Notes: generated by a model not told the origin, from the sequence alone. A stretch of DNA of 57,645 nucleotides from an uncultured Oscillospiraceae bacterium (GCA_944385035.1 CALWVV010000015.1:1-57645), one strand, 5' to 3'; positions 48,119-56,245 are shown, numbered from the stretch's first letter. Program-made: numbers and translations.

Positions 48119-48952
48119 ATGGAGATCAAAACTGTCTGGGCCGTCTATTTCAGCGGCACCGGAACGACGGAAAAGGTGGCCATCCATTTGGCAAAAGCCA
48201 TTGCCCAGGGCTTGGGTGCGGAGTATCAAGCGCACAACTATACCCAGCCGGCCGGCCGGGCCAACGAGCTGAATTTCGGTCCGGAGGACCTGGTGGTGCT
48301 GGGTACCCCGGTGTACGCCGGACGGGTGCCCAACCTGCTGCTGCCCTTTGTTCAGAACAGCATCCACGGCCAGGGGACCCTGGCGGTTCCCGTGGTGCTC
48401 TATGGCAACCGGAATTTTGACGACGGTCTTATGGAGCTGCGCAATGTGATGGCGGGCAATGGCTTCTGCCCTGTTTCCGCCGCCGCCATTGTAGGTGAGC
48501 ATTCCTTCTCCAAGATCCTGGGCGCCGGCCGCCCGGATGAGGCGGATATGGCTTTGGTGGATGAGCTGGCCCAAAAGACCGTTCAGAAGGTGAAGGAGCT
48601 CTCTCAGCTGCCTGAGGTCCCCGTTTCAGTGGAGGGCTGCGATCCCATCCGTCCCTACTACACCCCCAGGGACCGCCATGGCGAGCCCATTAAGGATTTT
48701 CTAAAGGCAAAGCCCGTCACCGACCCGGACAAGTGCGTCAAGTGCGGCCTGTGTGCCCGCCTGTGCCCCATGGGTTCCATTGATCCCAATGACGTGTCCA
48801 ATGTGGTAGGCAAGTGCATCAAGTGCTGTGCCTGTGTGAAAAAGTGCCCCATGGGCGCCAAGTATTTCGACCACGAGGGCTATCTGTACCACCAGCATGA
48901 GCTGGAGGACCAGTATGCCGCCCGCCGGGCCGAGAGCAAGGTTTTCCTATAA
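48119..48952 (+). CDS. Flavodoxin-ferredoxin fusion (EFR1 type)
   Basis: 277 aa. N-terminal flavodoxin domain (1-165; YFSGTGTTEKVA at 10-21 binds FMN phosphate) and C-terminal bacterial ferredoxin domain with two 4Fe-4S motifs, CVKCGLCARLCP near 204 and CIKCCACVKKCP near 231. It probably shuttles electrons between low-potential partners in anaerobic metabolism; the partner is unknown. AAGGAGG precedes the ATG. Confidence 0.92.
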   Translation: MEIKTVWAVYFSGTGTTEKVAIHLAKAIAQGLGAEYQAHNYTQPAGRANELNFGPEDLVVLGTPVYAGRVPNLLLPFVQNSIHGQGTLAVPVVLYGNRNFDDGLMELRNVMAGNGFCPVSAAAIVGEHSFSKILGAGRPDEADMALVDELAQKTVQKVKELSQLPEVPVSVEGCDPIRPYYTPRDRHGEPIKDFLKAKPVTDPDKCVKCGLCARLCPMGSIDPNDVSNVVGKCIKCCACVKKCPMGAKYFDHEGYLYHQHELEDQYAARRAESKVFL

Positions 48953-48967
48953 ACTCCCAAACATTCG

Positions 48968-49001
48968 TGCCCGCCGACCGTTTGGCCGGCGGGCATTTTT
49001 T
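48968..49001 (+). terminator. Terminator after the flavodoxin-ferredoxin gene
   Basis: TGCCCGCCG (48968-48976) / CGGCGGGCA (48987-48995), T6. Confidence 0.92.
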
Positions 49002-49040
49002 GCTGCCTGGGAAAAACGCGTTTTCTTTCCGGGGCAACTA

Positions 49041-49049
49041 TGATACAAT
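49041..49049 (+). promoter_or_regulatory. Extended -10 promoter of the FAD dehydrogenase gene
   Basis: TGATACAAT at 49041-49049, 46 bp before the ATG, identical to the rph site; no good -35. Confidence 0.6.
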
Positions 49050-49095
49050 AAGAAAAAATGGGGGACAAGATCCCAAAGAAAAGTATGGTGATTGC

Positions 49096-50676
49096 ATGAT
49101 CCGCATTGGAAACCTGCCCCTGCCTCCCGGAGGAGATCTGGAGCAGCTTCGTAAGCGGGCGGCCCGAGCCCTTGGGGTGCGCCCTGGGGAACTTGGGGAG
49201 CTGGAGATCGTCCGGCAGTCCATTGACGCCCGGAATAAAAACGAGACGCATTACGTCTATACGGTGGAGCTGTCCATGGCCCAGGAGGAGCGGCTGGTTC
49301 GGAACGCGCCGGGGAAGAATATTACCCTGGTGGAGCGGCGGACCTATGCGTTCCCCGGTGTGGGAAGAACCTCCCCGATGCCTCCCGTGGTGGTGGGTAT
49401 GGGACCGGCGGGGCTGTTTGCCGCCCTGTTTCTGGCCCGCAATGGGATCCCGTCCATCGTGTTGGAGCGGGGGAAGGATGTGGACGCCCGGACGGCGGAT
49501 GTGGAGAAATTCTGGGCCGGGGGCGAGCTGGATGAGAGCTCCAATGTCCAGTTTGGAGAGGGCGGTGCCGGTACTTTCTCCGACGGAAAGCTGACCACCG
49601 GTACCCATGACCCCCGGATCGGGGCGGTGTTGGATACCCTGGTGGAGGCGGGAGCCCCCAGGGATGTGAAGTACTCCCACAAGCCCCACGTGGGCACGGA
49701 TGTGCTGCGCCGGGTGGTAAAGACCATGCGGGAAGAACTTGTCTCCCTGGGGTGTGATGTCCGTTTTGGGCACAGGCTGGAGGGCTTGGTGCTGGAGGGG
49801 GACCAGGTGAAGGAAATTCACGTTATGGGGCCGGCGGGGGAATACCGGCTGGCCTGTGATGCCCTGGTTCTGGCCCCCGGCCATTCTGCACGGGATACCT
49901 TCCGCATGCTCCGGGATGCAGGAGTGCCCATGGAGAAGAAAAATTTTGCCATCGGGGTGCGTATTGAGCATGACCAGACGGCCATCAGCCGTCAGCAGTA
50001 TGGCCAAGCTTTTGAATTGCTGCCTCCCTCGGACTATAAACTGGCCTGCCATCTGCCGGGAGGGCGCTCTGCCTTCACCTTCTGCGTCTGCCCCGGCGGT
50101 CAAGTGGTGGCCGCCGCCTCAGAGCAGGGCGGTGTGGTCACCAATGGCATGAGTTTGCGGGCACGGGACGGAAAGAATATCAACGGCGGATTATTGGTGG
50201 GCGTGAGCCCTGAGGATTTCCCTGGGGAGGATGTGCTGGCCGGTGTGAGCTTCCAGGAACAGTGGGAGCGCTCAGCGTTTCGCCTGGGCGGGGAAGATTA
50301 CCGGGCCCCGGCCCAGCGGGTGGAGGACTTTCTTGCCCGGCGGCCCTCTGAGGGACCGGGAACCATTCTGCCCACCTACCGGCCGGGTGTGCGCTGGACG
50401 CAGATGGACGATTGCCTGCCTCAGGCAGTGAGTGATACCCTGCGCCAGGCCTTACCCATGATGGACCGTAAGCTTCACGGGTTTGCCGCCTGCGACGGCG
50501 TGCTGACCGGGGTGGAGACCCGTTCTTCCTCTCCGGTGCGGATTTTGCGGGGGGAGGATTTTCAGTCCGCTGTCCGGGGCCTCTATCCCTGCGGCGAGGG
50601 CGCGGGGTATGCCGGTGGTATCGTCAGCGCGGCAGTGGATGGAATCCGGGTGGCGGAAGCGGTGGCAAAAGGCTAA
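49096..50676 (+). CDS. FAD-dependent dehydrogenase (COG2509-like)
   Basis: 526 aa. N-terminal basic domain (1-95; RIGNLPLP ... RAARALGV), then the FAD Rossmann loop VVGMGPAGLFAALFLARNG at about 97-115, a long substrate domain and the C-terminal FAD motif LYPCGEGAGYAGGIVSAAVDG near 497-517 (shown here as family pattern). Members are uncharacterised oxidoreductases. ATG 49096 is preferred over upstream in-frame starts that lie in the promoter, though the Shine-Dalgarno is weak. The last 80 bp, from inside the GEGAG codons to the stop, are repeated at 50817-50896 after a 140-bp insert. Confidence 0.9.
   Translation: MIRIGNLPLPPGGDLEQLRKRAARALGVRPGELGELEIVRQSIDARNKNETHYVYTVELSMAQEERLVRNAPGKNITLVERRTYAFPGVGRTSPMPPVVVGMGPAGLFAALFLARNGIPSIVLERGKDVDARTADVEKFWAGGELDESSNVQFGEGGAGTFSDGKLTTGTHDPRIGAVLDTLVEAGAPRDVKYSHKPHVGTDVLRRVVKTMREELVSLGCDVRFGHRLEGLVLEGDQVKEIHVMGPAGEYRLACDALVLAPGHSARDTFRMLRDAGVPMEKKNFAIGVRIEHDQTAISRQQYGQAFELLPPSDYKLACHLPGGRSAFTFCVCPGGQVVAAASEQGGVVTNGMSLRARDGKNINGGLLVGVSPEDFPGEDVLAGVSFQEQWERSAFRLGGEDYRAPAQRVEDFLARRPSEGPGTILPTYRPGVRWTQMDDCLPQAVSDTLRQALPMMDRKLHGFAACDGVLTGVETRSSSPVRILRGEDFQSAVRGLYPCGEGAGYAGGIVSAAVDGIRVAEAVAKG
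50597..50676 (+). repeat. Direct repeat, copy 1: coding 3' end of the FAD dehydrogenase gene
   Basis: 80 bp ending exactly with the TAA stop. It matches 50817-50896 at 79 of 80 positions, the only change being the third base of the last Gly codon. This copy is translated. Confidence 0.97.
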
Positions 50677-50816
50677 GCCCTCGCCGGGGCCCCATCCTGG
50701 ATGGGGCGGCCGCTAGGCCGTAAATTCAAGCGCAGCGAAGAATTTCCGCAGGGCGAATTTAGTTCGCCCGAGGATTTCAATTCCAATGGGTTCCCACAGG
50801 GCCTTACCCTGTGGGA
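50677..50816. mobile_element. 140-bp hairpin-rich insert between two copies of the FAD gene 3' end
   Basis: Non-coding DNA with at least four hairpins: GCCCCATCC/GGATGGGGC (50689-50707), AAATTC/GAATTT (50722-50745), GGGCGAA/TTCGCCC (50751-50769) and a perfect 10-bp stem TCCCACAGGG/CCCTGTGGGA (50792-50816) whose edge touches the second repeat. It shares AGCGCAGCG (50729-50737) and GCAGGGCGAA (50748-50757) with the smc insert. Mobile nature is inferred, not shown. Confidence 0.55.
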
Positions 50817-50896
50817 AGGGCGCGGGGTATGCCGGTGGTATCGTCAGCGCGGCAGTGGATGGAATCCGGGTGGCGGAAGCGGTGGCAAAAGGATAA
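50817..50896 (+). repeat. Direct repeat, copy 2: untranslated duplicate of the FAD gene 3' end
   Basis: 80 bp, 79 identical to 50597-50676, ending at the TAA. A transcription terminator follows 10 bp later, which is where the gene's own terminator would be expected, so this is probably the ancestral position. Confidence 0.96.
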
Positions 50897-50905
50897 CTAT
50901 GAACT

Positions 50906-50943
50906 GCAGTAAAAGGACCGCCATAAGGCGGTCCTTTTACTGC
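50906..50943 (+). terminator. Terminator after the duplicated FAD gene end
   Basis: 17-bp perfect stem: GCAGTAAAAGGACCGCC (50906-50922), loop ATAA, GGCGGTCCTTTTACTGC (50927-50943). The T4 run lies inside the stem, so pairing beyond it may reduce termination; alternatively the shorter inner stem is the active terminator. Confidence 0.85.
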
Positions 50944-51060
50944 ATTAAATTAAAAATTTGTTAACGATGCAAAGAAGCTGTAGTAATTGTTTGCAGGCTA
51001 TGATATGATGTAGCAAATAAGCCGAGATGCTCCATCGTCGGAAAGAGAGGAGGGGATGAT

Positions 51061-51492
51061 ATGAGCATGACGGTGTTCTGGCTGGTCGCCTTTGTTGTCT
51101 TCGCCGTAGGCGAAGGAGTGACAGTGGGACTGGTGTCCGTGTGGTTTGCCATTGGGTCCCTGGGAGGCATGGCCACGGCGGCCCTTGGCGGAGGACTTTG
51201 GCTCCAGATCGGGGTTTTCCTGGTGCTGTCTGCGGTTAGCCTGCTGCTATTTAAGCCTTTGAGCAAAAAAATGTTTCAGAACAAAGTGGCGCGAACCAAT
51301 GCCGACCGGGTGCTGGGAGAAACTGCTCTGGTTACCGAAACAGTAGACAATGCACAGGCGCGGGGGCAGGTTCGGGTGGATGGACAGATTTGGTCGGCCC
51401 GCTCTGCCCACGATGTGGTGATTCCAGAGGGAACCGAGGTGCGTGTGCTGCGTATTGAGGGCGTCAAGGTCATTGTGGAAACCAAACCATAA
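51061..51492 (+). CDS. NfeD-like membrane protein
   Basis: 143 aa. Two or three N-terminal membrane helices (about 5-65), then an OB-fold domain (about 80-143; LGETALVTETV, GQVRVDGQIWSARS, VRVLRIEGVKVIVE) typical of short NfeD proteins. These partner SPFH proteins in membrane microdomains; the SPFH gene follows 39 bp downstream. GAGGAGGGG precedes the ATG. Confidence 0.92.
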   Translation: MSMTVFWLVAFVVFAVGEGVTVGLVSVWFAIGSLGGMATAALGGGLWLQIGVFLVLSAVSLLLFKPLSKKMFQNKVARTNADRVLGETALVTETVDNAQARGQVRVDGQIWSARSAHDVVIPEGTEVRVLRIEGVKVIVETKP

Positions 51493-51531
51493 ATGTGAGC
51501 TTGCAAATGAAGAAGAGAAGGAGAGTACGTT

Positions 51532-52506
51532 ATGGATTATATCATTACTACTGTTGTTGTGGTCGTAGTAGCACTGATCCTCTTTGCCGTTCTGGCCAGC
51601 ATCGTGCGCATTGTACCCCAGTCCCGTGCTTATGTCATTGAGTGGCTGGGTGCCTTCCGCACCGTATGGGGTGTGGGTGTCCACTTTAAGGTGCCCATTG
51701 TGGAGCGGGTGGCCAAAAACGTGTCCCTGAAGGAGCAGGTGGTGGATTTTCCGCCCCAGCCTGTGATCACCAAGGATAACGTGACCATGCAGATTGACAC
51801 GGTGATCTACTTCCAGATCACAGACCCCAAGCTCTACACCTACGGGGTAGAAAACCCCATGTCCGCCATTGAGAACCTCACCGCCACTACCCTGCGTAAC
51901 ATCATCGGTGATTTGGAGCTGGACCAGTCCCTCACCAGCCGTGACCATATTAACAGCCAGATGCGTGCCATTCTGGACGAGGCCACGGACAGCTGGGGCA
52001 TCAAGGTCAACCGGGTGGAGCTGAAGAACATCATGCCTCCCCGTGACATTCAGGAGTCTATGGAGAAGCAGATGCGGGCTGAGCGTGAGCGCCGTGAGGC
52101 CATCCTCCAGGCCGAGGGCCAGAAGCAGTCTCAGATCCTGGTGGCTGAGGGCGAAAAGCAGTCCGCCATTCTTCGGGCCGACGCGGCAAAGCAGGCGGCC
52201 ATTCTCCAGGCCGAGGGTGCCAAGCAGGCCAAGATTCTGGAAGCGGAAGCAGAAGCTGAGGCTATTATGAAGGTGCAGCAGGCTACCGCCGATGCCATTA
52301 AGCTCATCAATGAAGCTTCGCCTGGAGATGGCGTCATCAAGATCAAGGCTCTGGAGGCCTTCACTGCCGCTGCTAACGGCAAGGCCACCAAGATCATCAT
52401 CCCCAGCGAAATTCAGGGCCTTGCGGGCCTGGCGGCGGGTGCCAAGACGATTTTCGATACCGAAGATCCCAAGGCTACCATCACCAAAACGGTGCCAAAG
52501 CAGTAA
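51532..52506 (+). CDS. SPFH/band-7 (stomatin/QmcA-like) protein
   Basis: 324 aa. One N-terminal membrane helix (about 3-25), the band-7 domain (about 26-190; RIVPQSRAYVIEWLG ... PLEERVA-like, here PIVERVAKNVSLKEQ), then an Ala/Glu/Gln-rich coiled coil with repeated QAEG/AEGEKQ units (about 190-245) and a short C-terminal domain. Such proteins form membrane oligomers that scaffold microdomains or regulate FtsH-type proteases. The pairing with NfeD is a conserved operon. Confidence 0.95.
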   Translation: MDYIITTVVVVVVALILFAVLASIVRIVPQSRAYVIEWLGAFRTVWGVGVHFKVPIVERVAKNVSLKEQVVDFPPQPVITKDNVTMQIDTVIYFQITDPKLYTYGVENPMSAIENLTATTLRNIIGDLELDQSLTSRDHINSQMRAILDEATDSWGIKVNRVELKNIMPPRDIQESMEKQMRAERERREAILQAEGQKQSQILVAEGEKQSAILRADAAKQAAILQAEGAKQAKILEAEAEAEAIMKVQQATADAIKLINEASPGDGVIKIKALEAFTAAANGKATKIIIPSEIQGLAGLAAGAKTIFDTEDPKATITKTVPKQ

Positions 52507-52515
52507 AGCTTTTCC

Positions 52516-52542
52516 AAAGGCCGCCGAAAGGCGGCCTTTTTT
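52516..52542 (+). terminator. Terminator after the SPFH gene
   Basis: AAAGGCCGCC (52516-52525), GAAA tetraloop, GGCGGCCTTT (52530-52539), T6. Confidence 0.95.
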
Positions 52543-52566
52543 CAGAAAGCCTTCAGAAAAAACCAA

Positions 52567-52594
52567 TTGACTTTCCACTCCACCATGTTACAAT
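52567..52594 (+). promoter_or_regulatory. Promoter of the TraB/GumN-family gene
   Basis: TTGACT (52567-52572), 16-bp spacer, TACAAT (52589-52594), about 41 bp before the ATG. Confidence 0.75.
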
Positions 52595-52635
52595 GAAGCA
52601 AAATCTGTATGACAGAAGAAAGGAAGAACGCGAGT

Positions 52636-54042
52636 ATGAAGAAACTGCTTGCACTGCTGCTGACCCTATGTATGGCGGGTGGAGCTATGCCGGTATTTGC
52701 GGCAGAGGAGACACCGCAGCCCGTTCCCAGCTGGGCCTACGGAGTGCTGGCCGATGGCTATGCCATGGGCCTGTTTGGGGATGAACTATACACCCAGCAC
52801 AGCCAGACCATTACCAAAGAGCAGCTCTCCAACCTGACCCAGGTGGTGGGAGATAAGCTGGCGCTGCTGGAAATGGACCAGCGGGAAGCGGATGATACCG
52901 CCCTGGTCATTGACACCACACGGGGCGGCGTGATCAATGCCCTCTATCAGGAGGCAGCCGCCTATGCCTTCCCCGGCGTAGAGGAGGGGCCGGAGGCCTT
53001 TATGACCTCGGTGGGTGCCCTGGCCGGTGATGGGACCGGGCTGAATCTGGACCGTCCCTGTACGCTGATGGAGGCTGCTACCATGGCGAACAGCCTTGTG
53101 CTGAACCTCTATGACCAGCAGAATGCCGGTTCTCTTGGACTTTTGTGGAAGGCGGAGGGCAATGGCAATACCCTCTATCTTCTGGGGAGCATCCATACCG
53201 ACCGAAACAATGTCTATCCGTTCCATAAGCAGCTGCGGGACATCATTCTCAATGCGGAGCAGGTGTCCTTTGAGCTGGATTTCAACGATGAAGCGGGATT
53301 GGCTGAGTTTGCTGCCATGCAGGTCTACTCTGACGGTACCACGCTGGCCGACCACATTTCTCCGGAGCTTTATCAGGTGGTAGTGAATACTGCCTCTATG
53401 ATGGGAATGGACGAGGCTACCGTGTCTCAGTACAAGGCCTGGGCCCTGGCCAGCAGCTTCCAGTCCTTGGCTCTGCTGGATGACACCACCGGCAGCAACG
53501 CTATGGCCATTGACCTCTACGTCAATGCCAAGGCGGCCAATGCCGGCATTGATATCGGCGCGGTGGAGACCTATGCCTTCCAGGGTGGAATCTTTGATAC
53601 CCTCTCGCCGGAATATCAGGAAGCCTATCTGGCCGGCGGACTTTTGATGCTGCTGGATGTGAACACCATGGACGAGAGCACCAAATCCGCCCTTACCGCC
53701 ATACTGGGAGAGGATGCGCTTACCCAGGATGGACAGGAGGCCCTGCAGGAGGAAGCGGAGCAGATCGGCCTGTGGATGGACCAGTGGAAGGCACGGGATG
53801 TGGAGGGCTTTGCAAAGGCCTATCCCAAGGATGAAACCATTAACGGCGGAGATGAGCTGGAGAGTAAGCTCTTCACCGACCGTGATCCGGGGATGATCAA
53901 CTATGCTGCCAGATATCTGGAGCAGGAGGGTTCCCACACCGGCCTTCTGGTGGTGGGGGCCGGACACATGATCGGCTCCGGCGGCATTGTCCAGGGCCTG
54001 AAGAATCTGGGCTATACCGTGGAAGTTGTACCCAATCCCTGA
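52636..54042 (+). CDS. Exported TraB/GumN-family protein with degenerate SLH-like N-terminus
   Basis: 468 aa. ATG 52636 gives a clear signal peptide (MKKLLALLLTLCMAGGAMP, cleavage near VFA-AEE); the upstream in-frame ATG at 52609 would bury it. Residues about 30-75 (WAYGVLADGYAMGLFG ... ITKEQLSNL) resemble an S-layer homology domain. From about 165 the TraB/GumN domain begins: LYLLGSIHTDRNNVYP with the conserved GSIH, FELDF near 214, and the C-terminal VVGAGHMIGSGGIVQGL. The family is a putative metalloprotease-like fold; function unknown. Probably surface located. Confidence 0.88.
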   Translation: MKKLLALLLTLCMAGGAMPVFAAEETPQPVPSWAYGVLADGYAMGLFGDELYTQHSQTITKEQLSNLTQVVGDKLALLEMDQREADDTALVIDTTRGGVINALYQEAAAYAFPGVEEGPEAFMTSVGALAGDGTGLNLDRPCTLMEAATMANSLVLNLYDQQNAGSLGLLWKAEGNGNTLYLLGSIHTDRNNVYPFHKQLRDIILNAEQVSFELDFNDEAGLAEFAAMQVYSDGTTLADHISPELYQVVVNTASMMGMDEATVSQYKAWALASSFQSLALLDDTTGSNAMAIDLYVNAKAANAGIDIGAVETYAFQGGIFDTLSPEYQEAYLAGGLLMLLDVNTMDESTKSALTAILGEDALTQDGQEALQEEAEQIGLWMDQWKARDVEGFAKAYPKDETINGGDELESKLFTDRDPGMINYAARYLEQEGSHTGLLVVGAGHMIGSGGIVQGLKNLGYTVEVVPNP

Positions 54043-54055
54043 TGGAAGAGAAAAG

Positions 54056-54083
54056 ACGCCCGGCTATATGCCGGGCGTTTTTT
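54056..54083 (+). terminator. Terminator after the TraB/GumN-family gene
   Basis: ACGCCCGGC (54056-54064), loop TATAT, GCCGGGCGT (54070-54078), T6. Confidence 0.94.
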
Positions 54084-54162
54084 AAAAGCCAAATTTTTCA
54101 TCGCAACACTTTTCCTGCCCTGCGCATACTGACTATGAATGCGTTGGAAAGGCGGCGAGGCG

Positions 54163-54891
54163 GTGAATTGGCGGAGAGTGACAGCGGCGGTATGCGCCCT
54201 GACCCTGCTCCCTGTTTTTTCCGGGGAGGAACGGCTGAGACAGGCGGTAGGACCGGCAGAGGTAGAGGTGGATTCGCCGCCCCTGGTGGCCCTGACCTTT
54301 GATGATGGCCCCCGCAATAAAACCACGGGACCTCTGTTAGATGGCTTGGCCCTGCGGGAGGTACCGGCTACCTTCTTCCTGGTGGGCAGCCGCATTGACG
54401 GCAGCGAAGCGCTGATTGAACGAATGGCGGCAGATGGACACCAAATCGGAATCCATACCTACGACCATGTGATCGTCACAGACCTGAGCCGGGGGGATTT
54501 CGATCTTCAAGTAGGGAAAACCAGGGCAAAGCTGACGAATATTTTAGGAGATGGCAGCTTTTGGCTTCGTCCGCCCTATGGGATTGTGGATCAATCGGTG
54601 GAGCAGTGGTGCGACTGTCCTCTCATCTTGTGGTCGGTGGATCCTGAGGACTGGAAAGACAAGGATGTGGACCGCATTGTGGCCTCGGTACTGGAGCATG
54701 TGAGAGATGGGGACATCATTTTGATGCATGACATCTTTGAAAGCTCTGTGGAAGCGGCCCTGCGGGTAGTGGATGCCCTGCTTGCCCAGGGGTATTGTTT
54801 TGTGACGGTGGAGCAGTTGATGGAGCAAAGAGGGGTACAGCCACAAAATGGAGTTCGATATCGGCGGCTTCCACCGGAAAATTCATATTAA
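54163..54891 (+). CDS. Polysaccharide deacetylase (NodB domain)
   Basis: 242 aa from GTG 54163, which follows AAAGGCGG by 7 nt; ATG 54139 is possible but has no ribosome site. Short hydrophobic N-terminus (about 6-19) for export. NodB catalytic motifs: TFDDGP (Asp47-Asp48), the metal His pair in GIHTYDH (98 and 102), RPPYG near 133, WSVDPEDWKD near 151 and LMHDI near 180. Deacetylates peptidoglycan or another wall polymer, as sporulation PdaB-like or PgdA-like enzymes do; which one is unclear. Confidence 0.92.
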   Translation: MNWRRVTAAVCALTLLPVFSGEERLRQAVGPAEVEVDSPPLVALTFDDGPRNKTTGPLLDGLALREVPATFFLVGSRIDGSEALIERMAADGHQIGIHTYDHVIVTDLSRGDFDLQVGKTRAKLTNILGDGSFWLRPPYGIVDQSVEQWCDCPLILWSVDPEDWKDKDVDRIVASVLEHVRDGDIILMHDIFESSVEAALRVVDALLAQGYCFVTVEQLMEQRGVQPQNGVRYRRLPPENSY

Positions 54892-54907
54892 ATTTCACAA
54901 ATTATGA

Positions 54908-54936
54908 TTGTAATTTTTGCTGAAATCATGTAAACT
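54908..54936 (+). promoter_or_regulatory. Possible promoter of the 54971 gene
   Basis: TTGTAA (54908-54913), 17-bp spacer, TAAACT (54931-54936). The -10 is weak. Confidence 0.4.
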
Positions 54937-54970
54937 TAGGACAACAGCAAAACAAAAGGAGGAACCCTCG

Positions 54971-55141
54971 ATGAAAGTTGCCCGCTTAGTGCTGAAAATT
55001 GTGGCTTTGTCCCTGTCTGTCGCCGCTTTGACCTGCGCTGTGGTTGCCTACTGGAATGAACTGGTGGAGCTGGTTGATTACACGAAGAGCAAGCTCCAGC
55101 GCCGCACCTACGTCTCTGAGTACGACGACTACGAGGAATAA
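54971..55141 (+). CDS. Small single-pass membrane protein, unknown function
   Basis: 56 aa. AAAGGAGG 8 nt before ATG 54971 is a near-ideal ribosome site. One membrane helix (about 5-28) followed by an amphipathic segment and an acidic, tyrosine-rich end (YVSEYDDYEE). It has its own terminator. No family is recognised. Confidence 0.82.
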   Translation: MKVARLVLKIVALSLSVAALTCAVVAYWNELVELVDYTKSKLQRRTYVSEYDDYEE

Positions 55142-55142
55142 C

Positions 55143-55171
55143 AAAAACCGCCGGTTATCCGGCGGTTTTTT
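55143..55171. terminator. Bidirectional terminator at 55.15 kb
   Basis: ACCGCCGG (55147-55154), loop TTAT, CCGGCGGT (55159-55166), with A5 left and T6 right, between convergent genes; it overlaps the last codons of the minus-strand gene. Confidence 0.93.
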
Positions 55172-55688
55172 CATGGGCAGGCCAGTTCAGACAGGCGATA
55201 TCCTTGTACCGGTGCAGAAGAGCGGCGGACAGAAGCATATCCGCCGCCAGGGCGGCCAAAGCGGCCCAGGTGACAGGACTTGGGATCTGGGTAAGAGGCG
55301 TGGAGAGAAGGGGATGAAGCCAGTAGACCAGAGGCAGGGACAGGACGCCCCAGGCCAGAGAAAAGGGCAGGCACACCCGCCCGTGGAGATTTCCCGGCAG
55401 GTCGCGGTAGTCCCAAAAGGATACCCCCAGAACAGTTTCGTAAAAGGTGCCGGTCAGGTATTCCACAGCGGTGGCGGTGAATGCCCCGAGAAAGAAAAGA
55501 GCGGGGGGATATTCTCTTACCAGGCCGGAAAAGAAAAGGATGAAGCATGCCCCGATGCCGTAGACGGGGCACAGAGGCAGGACCCGCAGGCATTTTCGAT
55601 TTGGGCGTCCGCCGGTGGCATGGGCGTAGGCTACCTCCAGCAGAAAGCCCAGGAAACTATATAACATGAAATTCCAGAATACGACCAA
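55155..55688 (-). CDS. Putative ABC-transporter type IV / CmpB-like membrane protein (PF06541)
   Basis: 177 aa with about five membrane helices. TTG start at 55688 follows GGAGGGG by about 8 nt. Family signatures: FLGFLLEVAYA near the N-terminus, LCPVYGIG near 38, TATAVEYLTG near 72 and SFWDYRDLPGNLHGRVCLPFSLAWGVL near 88-114 (read as two stretches). The family is named from a possible transporter role that is not proven. Confidence 0.87.
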   Translation of the reverse strand: MVVFWNFMLYSFLGFLLEVAYAHATGGRPNRKCLRVLPLCPVYGIGACFILFFSGLVREYPPALFFLGAFTATAVEYLTGTFYETVLGVSFWDYRDLPGNLHGRVCLPFSLAWGVLSLPLVYWLHPLLSTPLTQIPSPVTWAALAALAADMLLSAALLHRYKDIACLNWPAHEKTAG

Positions 55689-55757
55689 AGATAGACCCCT
55701 CCATTTCTACCTGTTAGGGTGCGGAAAGAGAGGGGTTTCATGCGGGTAAAATGAAAT

Positions 55758-55918
55758 TTACCGGATGTTCTTGTTTTGGAGAATTATTCCGCTGAATAGG
55801 GCAGAAGATCGGGGGCAAAGACCGGCCTGAGTTCTTTGGCCCAGCCTCCGGCAGTAGGAGCGGTCGGGGATACAGCGGAGACATTGGGCAATAAAGTCGT
55901 CTGTCCAGGCGTTCATTT
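55758..55918 (-). pseudogene. Decayed PadR-operon partner gene
   Basis: ATG at 55918 overlaps the padR stop (AAATGA), and the first residues MNAWTDDFIAQCLRCIPDRS resemble the start of the membrane protein usually encoded after such PadR genes. After about 24 codons the frame turns into low-quality sequence and stops at 55758. In the next frame GWAKELRPVFAPDLLPYSAE and a stop follow directly, reading like a genuine protein end. The simplest view is an out-of-frame internal deletion that joined the two ends. The intact partner is not in the window. Confidence 0.6.
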
Positions 55919-56245
55919 TGCTATGCCTCCTAAAATCCGGGCCATGGCCCGCGTATAGAGATCCCACTGCCGTTCTTTGTCCTCCAGCGCCTTATGGCCA
56001 GATTGGGTGAGATGATAGAAACGCCGTTCCCGGCCGTTTTCAAGCTGCGGATAAGATTGAATATACCCCTTGTCCTCCAGTGCGTGAAGAAAGGGGTAGA
56101 GGCTCCCCTGGCTCATGCAAAACACATCGTCGGACAGCAGGGACATCTGTTGAATCAATTGGTAGCCATACATATCCTGGCGGCTGAGAAGTTTTAGGAT
56201 AATGAGTTCATGGCTGCCCTTCGTCAGTTCTTTGTCAACCTTCAT
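55913..56245 (-). CDS. PadR family transcriptional regulator
   Basis: 110 aa winged-helix regulator. GSHELIILKLLSRQDMYGY is the PadR helix-turn-helix start (7-27 region), QGSLYPFLHALEDKGYI near 47-63 is the recognition helix and wing, and RRFYHLTQSGHKAL follows; a short C-terminal helix dimerises. The promoter directly upstream is overlapped by three spaced half-sites, so it probably represses itself. GAGGTG precedes the start. Its 3' end overlaps a broken downstream gene. Confidence 0.93.
   Translation of the reverse strand: MKVDKELTKGSHELIILKLLSRQDMYGYQLIQQMSLLSDDVFCMSQGSLYPFLHALEDKGYIQSYPQLENGRERRFYHLTQSGHKALEDKERQWDLYTRAMARILGGIAK

Larger units (their letters stand above)
50677..51060. 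other. Gene-free region between the FAD dehydrogenase gene and nfeD
   Basis: 384 bp holding the 140-bp insert, the duplicated gene end, a terminator (50906-50943) and an AT-rich leader to nfeD with a possible -10 TATGAT at 51004 lacking a clear -35. An 87-codon frame at 50701-50964 crosses all of these and is not a gene. Confidence 0.7.

Noticed and set aside
50701-50964. 87-codon open frame in the insert downstream of the FAD gene
   Set aside because: No start site signal; it runs through hairpins, a duplicated gene end in another frame and the terminator.
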